Part shown: piece after piece, positions 34,766 to 43,664 of the stretch
Layout of the letters: the number at the start of each line of letters is the position of its first letter
How positions within the stretch are numbered: the first letter of the stretch is position 1
Assembly: GCF_000344615.1 (NCBI RefSeq)
Contig: NZ_KB467824.1
Location: 5,146,778-5,210,777 of the forward strand
DNA: 64,000 bases
Direction: 5' to 3'
Source of the DNA: Janthinobacterium sp. CG3
GTDB taxonomy: Bacteria > Pseudomonadota > Gammaproteobacteria > Burkholderiales > Burkholderiaceae_D
Position numbers and translations under genes: made by a program
The notes under the pieces: generated by a model
Seen by the model: only the letters and a program-made list of their open reading frames with translations
Told to the model about the DNA's origin: nothing
Database searches by the model: none

Positions 34766-37672
34766 TTACGCGAAACGGCGTTTTTCGCCCGCACCGAACA
34801 GATTGCTGTGGCAGCGCCCGCACAGGGTCGGGTGCTCGGCGTGGCCGCCGACGTCGGCCCGGTAGTGCCAGCAGCGCTCGCACTTGGGCGCCGTCGAGGC
34901 GCTCACGGCGACGCCCTCGTCGGCCGCGTCGGCCACTTCAACGACGCTCGCCTGCGAGGTGATGAAGACGAACTTCAAGTCCTCGCCCAGGCTGGCCAGC
35001 AGCGCGTACTTGGCGGCGCCGGCCTTGATGGTCAGCTCGGCCTGCAGCGAGGAGCCGATGGCGCCGGAGGTGCGCACGTCTTCGAGCTGCTTGGTGACGT
35101 CGGCGCGCACCGCGCGCAGGGCCGCGTATTTCTCCAGCAGGGCGGCGCCGTCGGCCACCGCCGGCAGTTCCCAGTAGGTCTGCGTGAAGATGGTCTCGTC
35201 GCTGGCGCCGTAGGCCTCGGCGCTGGCGAACACGGCCCAGGCTTCCTCGGCGGTGAACGACAGCGCCGGCGCCATCACGCGCAGCAGGCTTTGGGTGATG
35301 TGCCACAGCGCGGTCTGGGCCGAGCGCCGCGCCGGCGACGCCAGCGCGGTGGTGTACAGGCGGTCCTTCAGGATGTCGAGGTAGAAGCCGCCCAGGTCTT
35401 CCGAGCAGTAGGTTTGCAGCTTCGAGATCACCGGGTGGAATTCATAGTCCTCGAAATGCTGGACGATCTCGCGCTGCAGCGCGGCCATGTTGGCCAGCGC
35501 GTAGCGGTCGATTTCCAGCAGCTCGGCGACCGGCACCGCGTGCAGCGCCGGGTCGAAGTCCGAGGTGTTGGCCAGCAGGAAGCGCAGCGTGTTGCGGATG
35601 CGCCGGTACGATTCGGTGACGCGCTTGAGGATCTCGTCGGAGATCGACAGCTCGCCGGTGTAGTCGGTCGAGGCGACCCACAGGCGCAGGATGTCGGCGC
35701 CGAGGGTGTCGGAGATTTTCTGCGGCGCCATCACGTTGCCGAGCGACTTCGACATCTTCTTGCCGTCGCCGTCGACGGCGAAGCCGTGCGTCAGCAGCGC
35801 CTTGTACGGCGGGCGGCCGTTCAGCATCGACGAGGTCAGCAGCGAGGAGTGGAACCAGCCGCGGTGCTGGTCGGAGCCTTCCAGGTACAGGTCGGCCGGA
35901 AACTGCGACTGGGCCGCGTGCGAACCCTTGCCGTCCGGGCCGCCCAGCACGGTCTCGTGGGTGCAGCCGGAGTCGAACCAGACGTCGAGCGTGTCCTTGT
36001 TCTTGATGTACATGTCGGCGTCGTCGCCCAGCAGGTCCTTCGGCTCCAGCGGCAGCCAGGCGTCGATGCCGTCTTTTTCGATCAGCTTGGCGACCTGCTC
36101 CAGCAGTTCCGGCGTGCGCGGGTGCAGCGCGCCGGTTTCCTTGTGGACGAAGAAGGCCATCGGCACGCCCCATTGGCGCTGGCGCGACAGGGTCCAGTCG
36201 GGCCGGTTGACGATCATGCCGTGCAGGCGCGCCTGGCCCCAGTCCGGGAAGAACTTGGTGGCGGCGATGCCGGCCAGCGCGCTCTCGCGCAGGGACGGGC
36301 CGCCGTCCTTCGGCGTCACGTCCATGCCGGCGAACCACTGCGAGGTGGCGCGGTAGATGATCGGGGTCTTATGGCGCCAGCAGTGCATATAGCTGTGGTC
36401 GAACATCTTCACCTCGAACAGCGCGCCGGCGTCGGTCAGCGCGGCGCAAATCGGCTTCGACGCCTCCCAGATGGTCATGCCGCCGAACAGCGGCAAGGTC
36501 GAGGCGAATTTGCCGTCGGCCATGACCGGGGTCAGGATCTCGTCGTCCTTCATGCCGTGGTTTTTGCAGGACACAAAGTCTTCCTGGCCGTAGGCGGGCG
36601 CCGAGTGGACCACGCCGGTGCCGCTGTCGGTGGTGACGTAGTCGGCCAGGTAGACCGGCGACATGCGCTGGTAGAAGGCGTCGCGCGCGGCCAGCGGGTG
36701 CTGGAAGCGCAGGCCCTCGAGCGCCGCGCCCGGGCAGGTGGCGACGACGGCGCCTTCGAGCTTGTAGCGCGCCAGGCAGGACTCGACCAGGTCGGCGGCC
36801 AGGATCAGCATCAGCGGCTGGCCGTCGCGGCTGGTTTGTACCAGCGCGTAGGTGACGTCGGCGTTGACGTTGAGCGCCTGGTTCGACGGGATGGTCCACG
36901 GCGTGGTGGTCCAGATGACGATAAAGCCCTTGTCGGCCGGCAGCGCGGCCAGGCCGAAGGCGGCCGCCAGCTTGGCCGGTTCGGCGAAGGAGAAGCCGAC
37001 GTCGATGGCCGGGTCGCGCTTGTCCTGGTATTCGACTTCGGCCTCGGCCAGCGCCGAGGCGCAGTCGAAGCACCAGTTGACCGGCTTCAGGCCGCGGTAG
37101 ACATAGCCTTTTTCCAGCAGCTTGCCGAGGGCGCGCAGCTCGTCGGCTTCGTTGCCGTGCGCCATGGTCAGGTAGGGGTTGTCCCACTCGCCCAGCACGC
37201 CCAGGCGGATGAAGCCGGCCTTCTGGCGCGCCACCTGCTCGGTGGCGTAGGCGCGCGCCTTGGTCAGCACGTCGGCGGTCGGCAGGTTCTTGCCGTGCAG
37301 TTTTTCGATCTGGATCTCGATCGGCATGCCGTGGCAGTCCCAGCCCGGCACGTAGGGCGCGTCGAAGCCGGCCATGGTGCGGGCCTTGACCACCATGTCC
37401 TTGAGGATCTTGTTGACCGCGTGGCCGATGTGGATGTCGCCGTTGGCGTACGGCGGGCCGTCGTGCAGGATGAATTTGGGGCGGCCGGCGGCGGCCTTGC
37501 GGATGCGCTGGTAGATTTTCTTGTCCTGCCATTGCTGGACCCATTGCGGCTCGCGCTTGGCCATGTCGCCGCGCATCGGGAACGGCGTTTCGGTCATGTT
37601 GACCGGGTACTTGCTTTCGGGCTTCTTGGATTTTTGCTGTTTCGGCGTGACGGGGGTGCTGTTATCGGACAT
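34766..37672 (-). CDS. ileS: Isoleucyl-tRNA synthetase
   Basis: A 968-residue class I synthetase. HIGH (81-84) lies in [17 protein letters not shown] and KMSKS at 639-643 in [12 protein letters not shown]. The editing (CP1) domain lies between, and a C-terminal zinc finger ([12 protein letters not shown]...CGRCH) is intact. It charges tRNA-Ile and edits misactivated valine. The bacterial (IleS1-type) form, with the C-terminal zinc finger, is expected to be mupirocin-sensitive. It is downstream of ribF by 105 bases and upstream of lspA by 66 bases. Confidence 0.98.
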   Translation of the reverse strand: MSDNSTPVTPKQQKSKKPESKYPVNMTETPFPMRGDMAKREPQWVQQWQDKKIYQRIRKAAAGRPKFILHDGPPYANGDIHIGHAVNKILKDMVVKARTMAGFDAPYVPGWDCHGMPIEIQIEKLHGKNLPTADVLTKARAYATEQVARQKAGFIRLGVLGEWDNPYLTMAHGNEADELRALGKLLEKGYVYRGLKPVNWCFDCASALAEAEVEYQDKRDPAIDVGFSFAEPAKLAAAFGLAALPADKGFIVIWTTTPWTIPSNQALNVNADVTYALVQTSRDGQPLMLILAADLVESCLARYKLEGAVVATCPGAALEGLRFQHPLAARDAFYQRMSPVYLADYVTTDSGTGVVHSAPAYGQEDFVSCKNHGMKDDEILTPVMADGKFASTLPLFGGMTIWEASKPICAALTDAGALFEVKMFDHSYMHCWRHKTPIIYRATSQWFAGMDVTPKDGGPSLRESALAGIAATKFFPDWGQARLHGMIVNRPDWTLSRQRQWGVPMAFFVHKETGALHPRTPELLEQVAKLIEKDGIDAWLPLEPKDLLGDDADMYIKNKDTLDVWFDSGCTHETVLGGPDGKGSHAAQSQFPADLYLEGSDQHRGWFHSSLLTSSMLNGRPPYKALLTHGFAVDGDGKKMSKSLGNVMAPQKISDTLGADILRLWVASTDYTGELSISDEILKRVTESYRRIRNTLRFLLANTSDFDPALHAVPVAELLEIDRYALANMAALQREIVQHFEDYEFHPVISKLQTYCSEDLGGFYLDILKDRLYTTALASPARRSAQTALWHITQSLLRVMAPALSFTAEEAWAVFASAEAYGASDETIFTQTYWELPAVADGAALLEKYAALRAVRADVTKQLEDVRTSGAIGSSLQAELTIKAGAAKYALLASLGEDLKFVFITSQASVVEVADAADEGVAVSASTAPKCERCWHYRADVGGHAEHPTLCGRCHSNLFGAGEKRRFA

Positions 37673-37777
37673 ATTTTTTCTTCAGATGAATATCGGTGTG
37701 TCGGTGTATCAATGTCAATGCGCGGCGTCGATGCGCGGTGCTGGACGGTGGCGCGGCTCCGCGCGAACGAGTGAGCG

Positions 37778-38749
37778 TCAAATTCGGTCGGTCGCGGTGA
37801 TGGCGCCGCCGCGGCGCGCGAAATAGGCGCGGGCGGCGTCGGCGTCGCGCGTGATGGCGTCGGTCAGGGTCGGCAGGTCGACGTATTTCTCCTCGTCGCG
37901 CAGCTTTTCCAGGAATTCCACCCGCACCAGCTTGCCGTAGCAGGACTGGGCGAAGTCGAACAGGTGCACCTCCAGCAGCACCCGGCCGCCGTCGTCGACG
38001 GTCGGGCGCACGCCCAGGCTGGCGACGGCCGGCAGCGGCTGCGCGGCCAGGCCGTGCACCTGGACGATGAAGATGCCGGCCAGCGCCGGGCGGTGCGCCA
38101 CGCGCAGGTTCAGCGTTGGGAAGCCGAGCGTGCGGCCGAGCTTCTGGCCGTGGATCACATGGCCGGACATGGCGTACGGATGCCCCAGCAACTGCTCGGC
38201 GTGGACGAAGTCGCCCGCCGCCAGCGCGGCGCGCACCGCCGACGAGGAGATGCGCTGGCTGTTGTTCATCACCGTCGGCAGCGTTTCGACGTGGAAGCCG
38301 TAGTGGCGGCCGGCCTCGTGCAGCATGGCGACGTTGCCGGCGCGCCGGGCGCCGTAGCAGAAGTCGTCGCCGACCATCAGCCATTTCACGTGCAAGCCGT
38401 CGACCAGCACCTTTTCGGTGAACTCCTGCGGCGTCAGCGCCGAGAAGTGGGCGCTGAAATGCTCGACGATGACGCGGTCGGCGCCGGCGTCGGACAAGGA
38501 CTGCATCTTGTCGCGCAGGTTGGCGATGCGCGGCGGCGCCTTCGACAGGTCGCCGGCGCGCTCGGCGAAGAACTCGCGCGGGTGCGGCTCGAACGTCATC
38601 ACTGCCGCCTCCAGGCCCAGGCTGTCGGCGGCCGTGCGCACGCGCGCCAGCAAAGCCTGGTGGCCGACGTGGACGCCGTCAAAGTTGCCGATCGTCAGTG
38701 CGCAGGGCGCTCGCGCCTGCGCGTTGGGAAGTCCGCGGAATACCTTCAT
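37778..38749 (-). CDS. ribF: Bifunctional riboflavin kinase/FAD synthetase
   Basis: A 323-residue enzyme. The N-terminal FAD synthetase domain has TIGNFDGVHVGHQALL (about 20-35) and later SSSAVRAALAAGDF; the C-terminal riboflavin kinase domain has GRTLGFPTLNL and the loop around ASLGVRPTVDDGG, followed by LEVHLFDF. It converts riboflavin to FMN and FAD. It opens the ribF-ileS-lspA-coaBC-dut operon. No FMN riboswitch is visible upstream. Confidence 0.97.
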   Translation of the reverse strand: MKVFRGLPNAQARAPCALTIGNFDGVHVGHQALLARVRTAADSLGLEAAVMTFEPHPREFFAERAGDLSKAPPRIANLRDKMQSLSDAGADRVIVEHFSAHFSALTPQEFTEKVLVDGLHVKWLMVGDDFCYGARRAGNVAMLHEAGRHYGFHVETLPTVMNNSQRISSSAVRAALAAGDFVHAEQLLGHPYAMSGHVIHGQKLGRTLGFPTLNLRVAHRPALAGIFIVQVHGLAAQPLPAVASLGVRPTVDDGGRVLLEVHLFDFAQSCYGKLVRVEFLEKLRDEEKYVDLPTLTDAITRDADAARAYFARRGGAITATDRI

Positions 38750-38868
38750 AGGAATCTTGGTGAAATACTATCGGTAAATGGTGGATCAAATGAAGGATTA
38801 TACGGACAGTTGGCGCGATTCACACCAGCAACGGCTTTTGCCGCCCGATTCGGCCTGGCAAAACGATA

Positions 38869-38903
38869 AAAAACGCCGCCGGCGGGGACGCGGGCGGCGT
38901 TTT
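38869..38903 (-). terminator. Terminator after the TPR-protein gene
   Basis: AAAACGCCGCC and GGCGGCGTTTT arms around a GC-rich loop give a hairpin with T runs on both strands. On the minus strand it ends the TPR gene transcript just before ribF. Confidence 0.75.
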
Positions 38904-38904
38904 A

Positions 38905-38965
38905 AACCGGGGACAGACCACGATTTCCGAGAAAGTTTCTCGAAAAACGTGGTCTGTCCCCGGTT
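38905..38965. repeat. 61-bp palindromic element, copy 2
   Basis: Outer arms AACCGGGGACAGACCACG and its complement are the same as in the copy at 8433-8493; the inner right arm has changed (TCGAAAAACG for TCGGAAATCG). It lies between the TPR gene stop (six bases) and its terminator. Confidence 0.85.
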
Positions 38966-38970
38966 GGCTT

Positions 38971-40194
38971 TTACATCGGGTGGTTGGTGTTCAGCACCCA
39001 GTAGCGCGCCAGGTCGGCGGCGCCGTCGCTGCCCTGCACGGTTTTAAACGTCGACAGCGCGTTGGATTTCTTGCCGGCGTTCAAATAGGCGATGCCCAGG
39101 TGCAGCTTGACTTCGTCGGCGTGCTTCAGGCCGCCCATTTTGAGCGCCTGGTTCATCAGTGCCAAACCCTTGTCGGCCTCGCCGTTGCTGACTTGCGCAA
39201 AGCCCAGGGAGGCCAGGCCGTCGGCGTCCTTGTTCTTGAGCAGTTCGGCTTCCGCGGCGGCGGCGTTCTTGGCGTTGTCGGCCAGCGTTTTGACGGCCAG
39301 GTCTTTCAGGCGCTGGTGGCGCGGGGCGTCGGCGCCGGTGCCCAGCACGGCCTTTTTGTAGCCCAGGTCGACGATCTTCAGCGCCTCGGCCGGATTGCCC
39401 GCCTGCAGCGCCAGTTGCGACATTTCCATGTACTCACCCGGCTTGCCGAGCAGGCCGTTGACCAGTTTCAGGCGCCACACGTCCAGCGACAGGCGCTCGG
39501 AGAAGCCCGGTTTGCCGGTCACGCGGTTCAGCAGGTCGGCCCAGTAGCTGGTCTTCGGATAGCCGCCGGCGAGTTTTTCCAGCGTGCTGACGTAGCCGGC
39601 CTTGTCGCCCTGCTTGAGCTGGATGTTGGCGAGCATTTGCAACTGGCCTTCGGAGGCGCCGCGTCCGCTGCCTTGCAATTCCTTGGCCGCGGCCGCGTAG
39701 TTGCCGCTGACGTAGTAGGTCTGGATCAGCAGTTCGCGCATTTGCGCGTTCTCGCCGTCCTTCAGCGAACGGTTGATCCAGGTGATGGCTTTCGGCCAGT
39801 CCTTGGCGCGGTAGTACATGCCGGCCAGGCCTTGGGTGAACTTGGGCGCTTCGGCGGCGGACAGGCGGCCGGAGTTGATGACGAATTCAAAGGCCTTGAT
39901 GGCGGCGTCGTTGTCGCCCGAGGCGGCGGCGGCCGAGGCGCGCACGCGCTCGATCTGGTAAGTCTCGAAGGCGGTCTTGCCGCCGACGTTATCGGCTTCG
40001 CGCAGTTTCGCGAGCGCTTCCTTGTTCTTGCCCGACGATACCAGTCGTTGCGCTTCCTGCAGCGGTTTGCCCACTTCCGCGCGCACCGTGTCGGCGGCGA
40101 AGGCGACCGGGCCCAGGCCCAGCATAGGCGTGGCTGCGGTGAAACCAATGGCGGCCATTACCAGGCCGAGATGAGCGAGACGAAACTTGGACAT
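38971..40194 (-). CDS. Exported tetratricopeptide-repeat protein
   Basis: A 407-residue protein with a signal peptide (MSKFRLAHLGLVMAAIGFTA...AFAA, cleavage near residue 34) and helical TPR-like repeats along its length, for example EAQRLVSSGKNKEALAKLREAD, AIKAFEFVINSGRLS and YLNAGKKSNALSTFK. It is presumably periplasmic. It lies 80 bases downstream of the last exbD with a hairpin between, so it probably belongs to the tonB-exbBDD transcription unit as a partner of the TonB system or of substrate handling. No catalytic motif is present. Confidence 0.8.
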   Translation of the reverse strand: MSKFRLAHLGLVMAAIGFTAATPMLGLGPVAFAADTVRAEVGKPLQEAQRLVSSGKNKEALAKLREADNVGGKTAFETYQIERVRASAAAASGDNDAAIKAFEFVINSGRLSAAEAPKFTQGLAGMYYRAKDWPKAITWINRSLKDGENAQMRELLIQTYYVSGNYAAAAKELQGSGRGASEGQLQMLANIQLKQGDKAGYVSTLEKLAGGYPKTSYWADLLNRVTGKPGFSERLSLDVWRLKLVNGLLGKPGEYMEMSQLALQAGNPAEALKIVDLGYKKAVLGTGADAPRHQRLKDLAVKTLADNAKNAAAAEAELLKNKDADGLASLGFAQVSNGEADKGLALMNQALKMGGLKHADEVKLHLGIAYLNAGKKSNALSTFKTVQGSDGAADLARYWVLNTNHPM

Positions 40195-40214
40195 TGGAAT
40201 TCTTTCGTGGAATG

Positions 40215-40243
40215 CGACACGGCAGGGTTACCCTGCCGTGTCG
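40215..40243. other. Intercistronic hairpin between exbD and the TPR gene
   Basis: CGACACGGCAGGG-TTA-CCCTGCCGTGTCG is a perfect 13-base stem without a T run on the coding strand. It may be an mRNA stabiliser or partial attenuator. Confidence 0.6.
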
Positions 40244-40274
40244 TGTAAATAAATAAGAGATCCTGACAGAACGC

Positions 40275-40706
40275 TTATTGGAACTGTTCGTTGCCGACCA
40301 GACCGATTTTGGTCACGCCCAGACGCTGCGCGGACGCCATCACGCCGGCCACGACCTTGTACGACACCAGTTTGTTCGGACGCAGATGCACTTCCGGCTG
40401 GTCCGCTTGCGCGGCCACGCTGTTCAGCTTTGCTTCCAGCGACGGGCGATCGGGGATCACCTGGTTGTCCCACAGGATGGTGCCGTCGAAGTCGACGTCG
40501 ATCGTCACGACCACGGGTTCCTTGGTCGGTGGCGGCGGGGTGCCGACCGGCATGTTCAAGTTCACCGAGTGGTTTTGCTTAGGAATCGTGATGATCAACA
40601 TGATAATCAACACCAGCATCACGTCGATGAGGGGCGTCATGTTCATTTCCATCATTGGTTCCGGATCAGCGTTGCTGCTGCTGCCCGAACCGACATTCAT
40701 ACTCAT
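40275..40706 (-). CDS. exbD: ExbD/TolR-family biopolymer transport protein (second copy)
   Basis: A 143-residue protein with a short cytosolic N terminus, one membrane helix carrying the proton-channel Asp (MTPLIDVMLVLIIMLIIT) and a periplasmic domain ending KIGLVGNEQFQ. It harnesses the proton gradient with ExbB to energise TonB. AAGGAAA precedes the ATG. It is the second of two exbD genes, separated from the first by a 102-base gap with a hairpin. Two ExbD paralogs in a tonB cluster are known in Xanthomonas, where exbD2 has a special role. Confidence 0.93.
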   Translation of the reverse strand: MSMNVGSGSSSNADPEPMMEMNMTPLIDVMLVLIIMLIITIPKQNHSVNLNMPVGTPPPPTKEPVVVTIDVDFDGTILWDNQVIPDRPSLEAKLNSVAAQADQPEVHLRPNKLVSYKVVAGVMASAQRLGVTKIGLVGNEQFQ

Positions 40707-40771
40707 GGTGTTTCCTTTTAAGAAGTCCAACTGGCTGTGGGGCCCGTATTGCCAGCCCCAAGGCTGGGCAG

Positions 40772-40798
40772 GGCCCCCGGCAAGACGCGCCGGGGGCC
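40772..40798. other. Hairpin between the two exbD genes
   Basis: GGCCCCCGGC and GCCGGGGGCC-type arms flank an AAGACGC loop. No T run follows on the minus strand, so full termination is unlikely. Confidence 0.55.
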
Positions 40799-40808
40799 GC
40801 TGTCGCTG

Positions 40809-41237
40809 TTAGGCCTTGTCAGGCGGCTCGGTAATGAAGCCGACCTTTTGGATTCCAGCCCGCTGAGTAGTGAAGATAACCTTGCCGATGAACTCGTAGC
40901 GCGTGTCCTGGTCGCCACGAACGTGCACTTCCGGCTGCGGCGACTTCACCGACTCAACCTTCAACATGTCGAACAGGGCATTCGTATCCCGCATTTTCGT
41001 CTGGTTGTAGTAAATCTCACCATCCTTGTTGACGACGATGTTGATGTTGGTGGGTTTTGGTTTCAACGCCTGGTTGATTTCCGGCGGCAGCGTGATCTTC
41101 TGCAGCTTGAGCACAACGGGGCTCGTAATCAAGAAAATGATCAGCAAAACCAACATGATGTCGACGAGCGGCGTCGTGTTGATTTCGGACATGACTTGGT
41201 CTTCTTCTCCGCTATCGGAGCCGACTGACATCGACAT
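40809..41237 (-). CDS. exbD: ExbD/TolR-family biopolymer transport protein (first copy)
   Basis: A 142-residue protein with the membrane helix INTTPLVDIMLVLLIIFLIT, containing the conserved channel Asp, and a periplasmic domain with PEVHVRGDQDTRYEFIG. It starts five bases after the exbB stop and is translationally linked to it. It forms the ExbB-ExbD motor that drives TonB. Sequence identity to the second copy is limited, so the two are diverged paralogs rather than a recent duplication. Confidence 0.93.
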   Translation of the reverse strand: MSMSVGSDSGEEDQVMSEINTTPLVDIMLVLLIIFLITSPVVLKLQKITLPPEINQALKPKPTNINIVVNKDGEIYYNQTKMRDTNALFDMLKVESVKSPQPEVHVRGDQDTRYEFIGKVIFTTQRAGIQKVGFITEPPDKA

Positions 41238-41242
41238 GATTC

Positions 41243-42145
41243 TTATCCAATCTTTTTAGCGCCGGCAGCGCGGCCAGCTTCGCTGGTCGACATGGCGCCG
41301 GAGATCAGTACCGAGTGGACGTCGGCGCTGAACGAGCGCACGTCTTCCATGGCCGATTTGTTGCGGCGAACCAACCAGTTGTAACCCAGAACGGCAGGAA
41401 CGGCGACGAACAGGCCGAAGGCGGTCATGATCAGCGCTTCGCCGACCGGGCCGGCGACCTTGTCGATCGACGCGTTACCGGTCATACCGATGTTGGTCAG
41501 CGCGCCGTAGATACCCCAAACGGTACCGAACAGACCGATGAACGGTGCGGTCGAACCAACGGTAGCCAGGAACGACAGGCCGTCTTGCAAACGCGACTGG
41601 ACTTTTTCGACGGCGCGCTGGATCGACATCGTCACCCAGGTCGACAGGTCGATTTGTTCCAGCAGGGCGCCGTCATGGTGGGCCGTTGCCTTGGTGCCGG
41701 TTTCGGCGATGAAGCGGAACGGGCTGCCTTCTTTCAGCATGGCCGAACCGGCGGCGATCGACGGCGCTTTCCAGAACTTGGCCGAGGTCTCTTTCGATTG
41801 TTTGAAAATTTTCATTTGGTCGATCAGCTTGGTGACGATGATGTACCAGCTACCGATCGACATCAGCGACAACAGGATCAGGGTGGCGCGTGGCACGAAA
41901 CCGCCTTCGTTCCATACCGCTTCAGGACCGAACGGGTTGTGCACTTCTTCGGTCGCCGGCGCTTTTGCACCTTCTACCGCGGCCGGCGCGGGCGCTGCCG
42001 CCGCGGCGTCAACCGGCGCCGCTGCTGGAGCCGAGGCGGCTGCCGATGCTGGCGCGTCGGCGAAGGCTGGTGCGGCGACCATGGCGGCGCTCACGGACAG
42101 CAGAACCGCGGCAAAAAAAGCGGACAGACGGGTATTCTTAAACAT
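41243..42145 (-). CDS. exbB: ExbB/TolQ/MotA-family proton channel protein with long N-terminal extension
   Basis: A 300-residue protein. Residues 1-30 are a signal-like segment, followed by an Ala/Pro-rich periplasmic stretch to about 75. The ExbB core then has three membrane helices; the last two include LSFLATVGSTAPFIGLFGTVWGIYGALTNI and EALIMTAFGLFVAVPAVLGYNWL with the conserved Thr/Glu proton-path residues. It forms the pentameric motor with ExbD. It lies 85 bases after tonB and overlaps neither neighbour. Confidence 0.93.
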   Translation of the reverse strand: MFKNTRLSAFFAAVLLSVSAAMVAAPAFADAPASAAASAPAAAPVDAAAAAPAPAAVEGAKAPATEEVHNPFGPEAVWNEGGFVPRATLILLSLMSIGSWYIIVTKLIDQMKIFKQSKETSAKFWKAPSIAAGSAMLKEGSPFRFIAETGTKATAHHDGALLEQIDLSTWVTMSIQRAVEKVQSRLQDGLSFLATVGSTAPFIGLFGTVWGIYGALTNIGMTGNASIDKVAGPVGEALIMTAFGLFVAVPAVLGYNWLVRRNKSAMEDVRSFSADVHSVLISGAMSTSEAGRAAGAKKIG

Positions 42146-42230
42146 GCTTCCTCCAAAAATTTAAAATAATCAGATCGCTGAACGTAATGGCAACGAAATC
42201 TCAGTGTGGGACTATACCGCTATCCCGGGT

Positions 42231-42890
42231 TTATTCCAGGTTCCAAACGTATTGCATTTGCATCCAGGCTTGTTCTGGCTTGCCGTCGACCATGCCCGGC
42301 TTGAATTTGCATTTGCCGATCGCATTCACGGCGGCTTTATCCAAATCGCGGAAACCGCTCGACTTTGCAATCTTGGAATCTGCAACGCGTCCATCGACTC
42401 CAATTAAGAACGACAACGTCACGGTGCCGGTCTCTTCGTTGCGGGCCGACGACTTTGGATACTCTGGCTTGGCGCAGGTATTCATGTCGGCGACGGCTGC
42501 AACGGTCACCCCTTTGGCCGGGCCCGGGGGGGCTGCCGGCGCCGCGGGTGGCGCGGGACGGGCCAGCTCGGTGGTAGCTGGCTTGGCCGTGGAGGTGACG
42601 GCGATCACGTTCTGTTGCGGCGGTGGTTGCTGTACGTTCACTTCGACTGGCGGAATGAATGGCGGCGGGGGCGCTTTCATTTCCGGCGGTGGCGGTGGCG
42701 GTGGAAGGTCTTTCGGCGGAGGCGGTTTGACTTCCTCGATAATTGTGGTCTCCACAGCGTCAGTCATTTTTGCGACCATACGCTTACCCAAGCCGGTTAC
42801 GATCCCGTAGGCGACCAGGGCATGCAGCAGGATAACTACAGTGATTCCTGTAAAGTTTTTCCCGGTACTCTTCTCGTTCGAAAAATTCAT
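42231..42890 (-). CDS. tonB: TonB energy-transducing protein
   Basis: A 219-residue protein with one N-terminal membrane anchor (about 12-32), a proline-rich spacer of PP and PPPPP stretches (about 50-110) and a C-terminal domain ending YVWNLE with YPKSSARNEETGTVTLSFLIGVDGRV. TonB passes energy from ExbBD to outer-membrane TonB-dependent receptors. GGAGAAAG precedes the ATG. It is the first gene of tonB-exbB-exbD-exbD. Its upstream gap (42891-43664) has no clear Fur site. Confidence 0.94.
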   Translation of the reverse strand: MNFSNEKSTGKNFTGITVVILLHALVAYGIVTGLGKRMVAKMTDAVETTIIEEVKPPPPKDLPPPPPPPEMKAPPPPFIPPVEVNVQQPPPQQNVIAVTSTAKPATTELARPAPPAAPAAPPGPAKGVTVAAVADMNTCAKPEYPKSSARNEETGTVTLSFLIGVDGRVADSKIAKSSGFRDLDKAAVNAIGKCKFKPGMVDGKPEQAWMQMQYVWNLE

Positions 42891-43664
42891 GCCTGCTTTC
42901 TCCAATACCAACTCTTTTGTTGCAACTGAACCCCTAAATGACGCCAAAATGCTGCTGTCGCCATGCGGGACGTCGGCGAATTATACATACGAATACTTTA
43001 TTTTACATAGAATTTTAACGTCTAAAACCGGTTAAATTTCGCATGGTTTCAGGGCTTCCGGCCGTGTTTTGGCGCTGCTTTGACAAGGCTTTCTGGTGGA
43101 AATAAATAGATCAATTGACAACAAATTGGTACCACTTTGGTGCTAAAGCCAGTAAGTTCTTCCATGCCTTCAAATAGCAGAATTTAATTTGCCGATAAGT
43201 GGCCGGATGGCCGTCAAATTCTGTGGCATTTATTGCATTTCATTAACTTTTGCGGTCGAATTGATACAGTTTGCTACTGTGCTTGACTATACTCGTATGA
43301 CAAAAATAATGCTTAATTTGCACGGATGAGCGTGCGCGGGGGTGGTGTCGCGGCCGAAAAGGACGGCGGACCGCGTCGCCCACTGTATAAACGGGGGCGG
43401 GCGTGGCTGCCGCTCGGCGCGCGGCGCGGGCGCCGTTGGCGCCTTGGCGGGGCAAAGGGCGCAGGGGAATCGTCGGTTTGTTTGCGTAATGTCAAACCGG
43501 CGGCGGCGTTCGGCAGGGGGGGCGGTGGCGAAACCGGCAAACCAGAGGCGTAAAACCGGGGCCGGACCGCGGGGGTCCGGCCCCGGCTCCGCGCCGCGGT
43601 TTGATTGGCGGCGTTGCCGGCCCGCATATATATAGATATAGCGTTTATCTATGCGGGGGCGGGG
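42891..43664. other. 774-base intergenic region between spoVR and tonB
   Basis: No convincing gene is seen. It holds the tonB promoter region: a minus-strand -10-like TATAAT at 42985-42980 without a clear -35. The part 42980-43330 is AT-rich relative to the genome and includes TTGGTACCACTTTGGTGC (about 43125-43143), a GntR-like inverted repeat. A GC hairpin that ends spoVR lies at 43556-43586. Confidence 0.5.
43551..43586 (-). terminator. Terminator of the prkA-yeaH-spoVR operon
   Basis: A 13-base stem CCGGGGCCGGACC/GGTCCGGCCCCGG with a 5-base loop is followed by TTTTA on the minus strand, 80 bases after the spoVR stop. Confidence 0.65.

Noticed and set aside
32870-37774. 1634-codon plus-strand open frame opposite ileS, lspA, coaBC and ribF
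   Set aside because: Low-complexity Arg/His/Gln/Val text typical of antisense frames in GC-rich genes; ileS and neighbours on the other strand are unmistakable.
38750-38970. Possible FMN riboswitch before ribF
   Set aside because: Sequence is taken up by a terminator and the 61-bp palindrome; no RFN consensus.
43326-43553. 75-codon plus-strand frame upstream of spoVR
   Set aside because: Arg/Gly-rich GC-driven frame without ribosome-binding site or family likeness.
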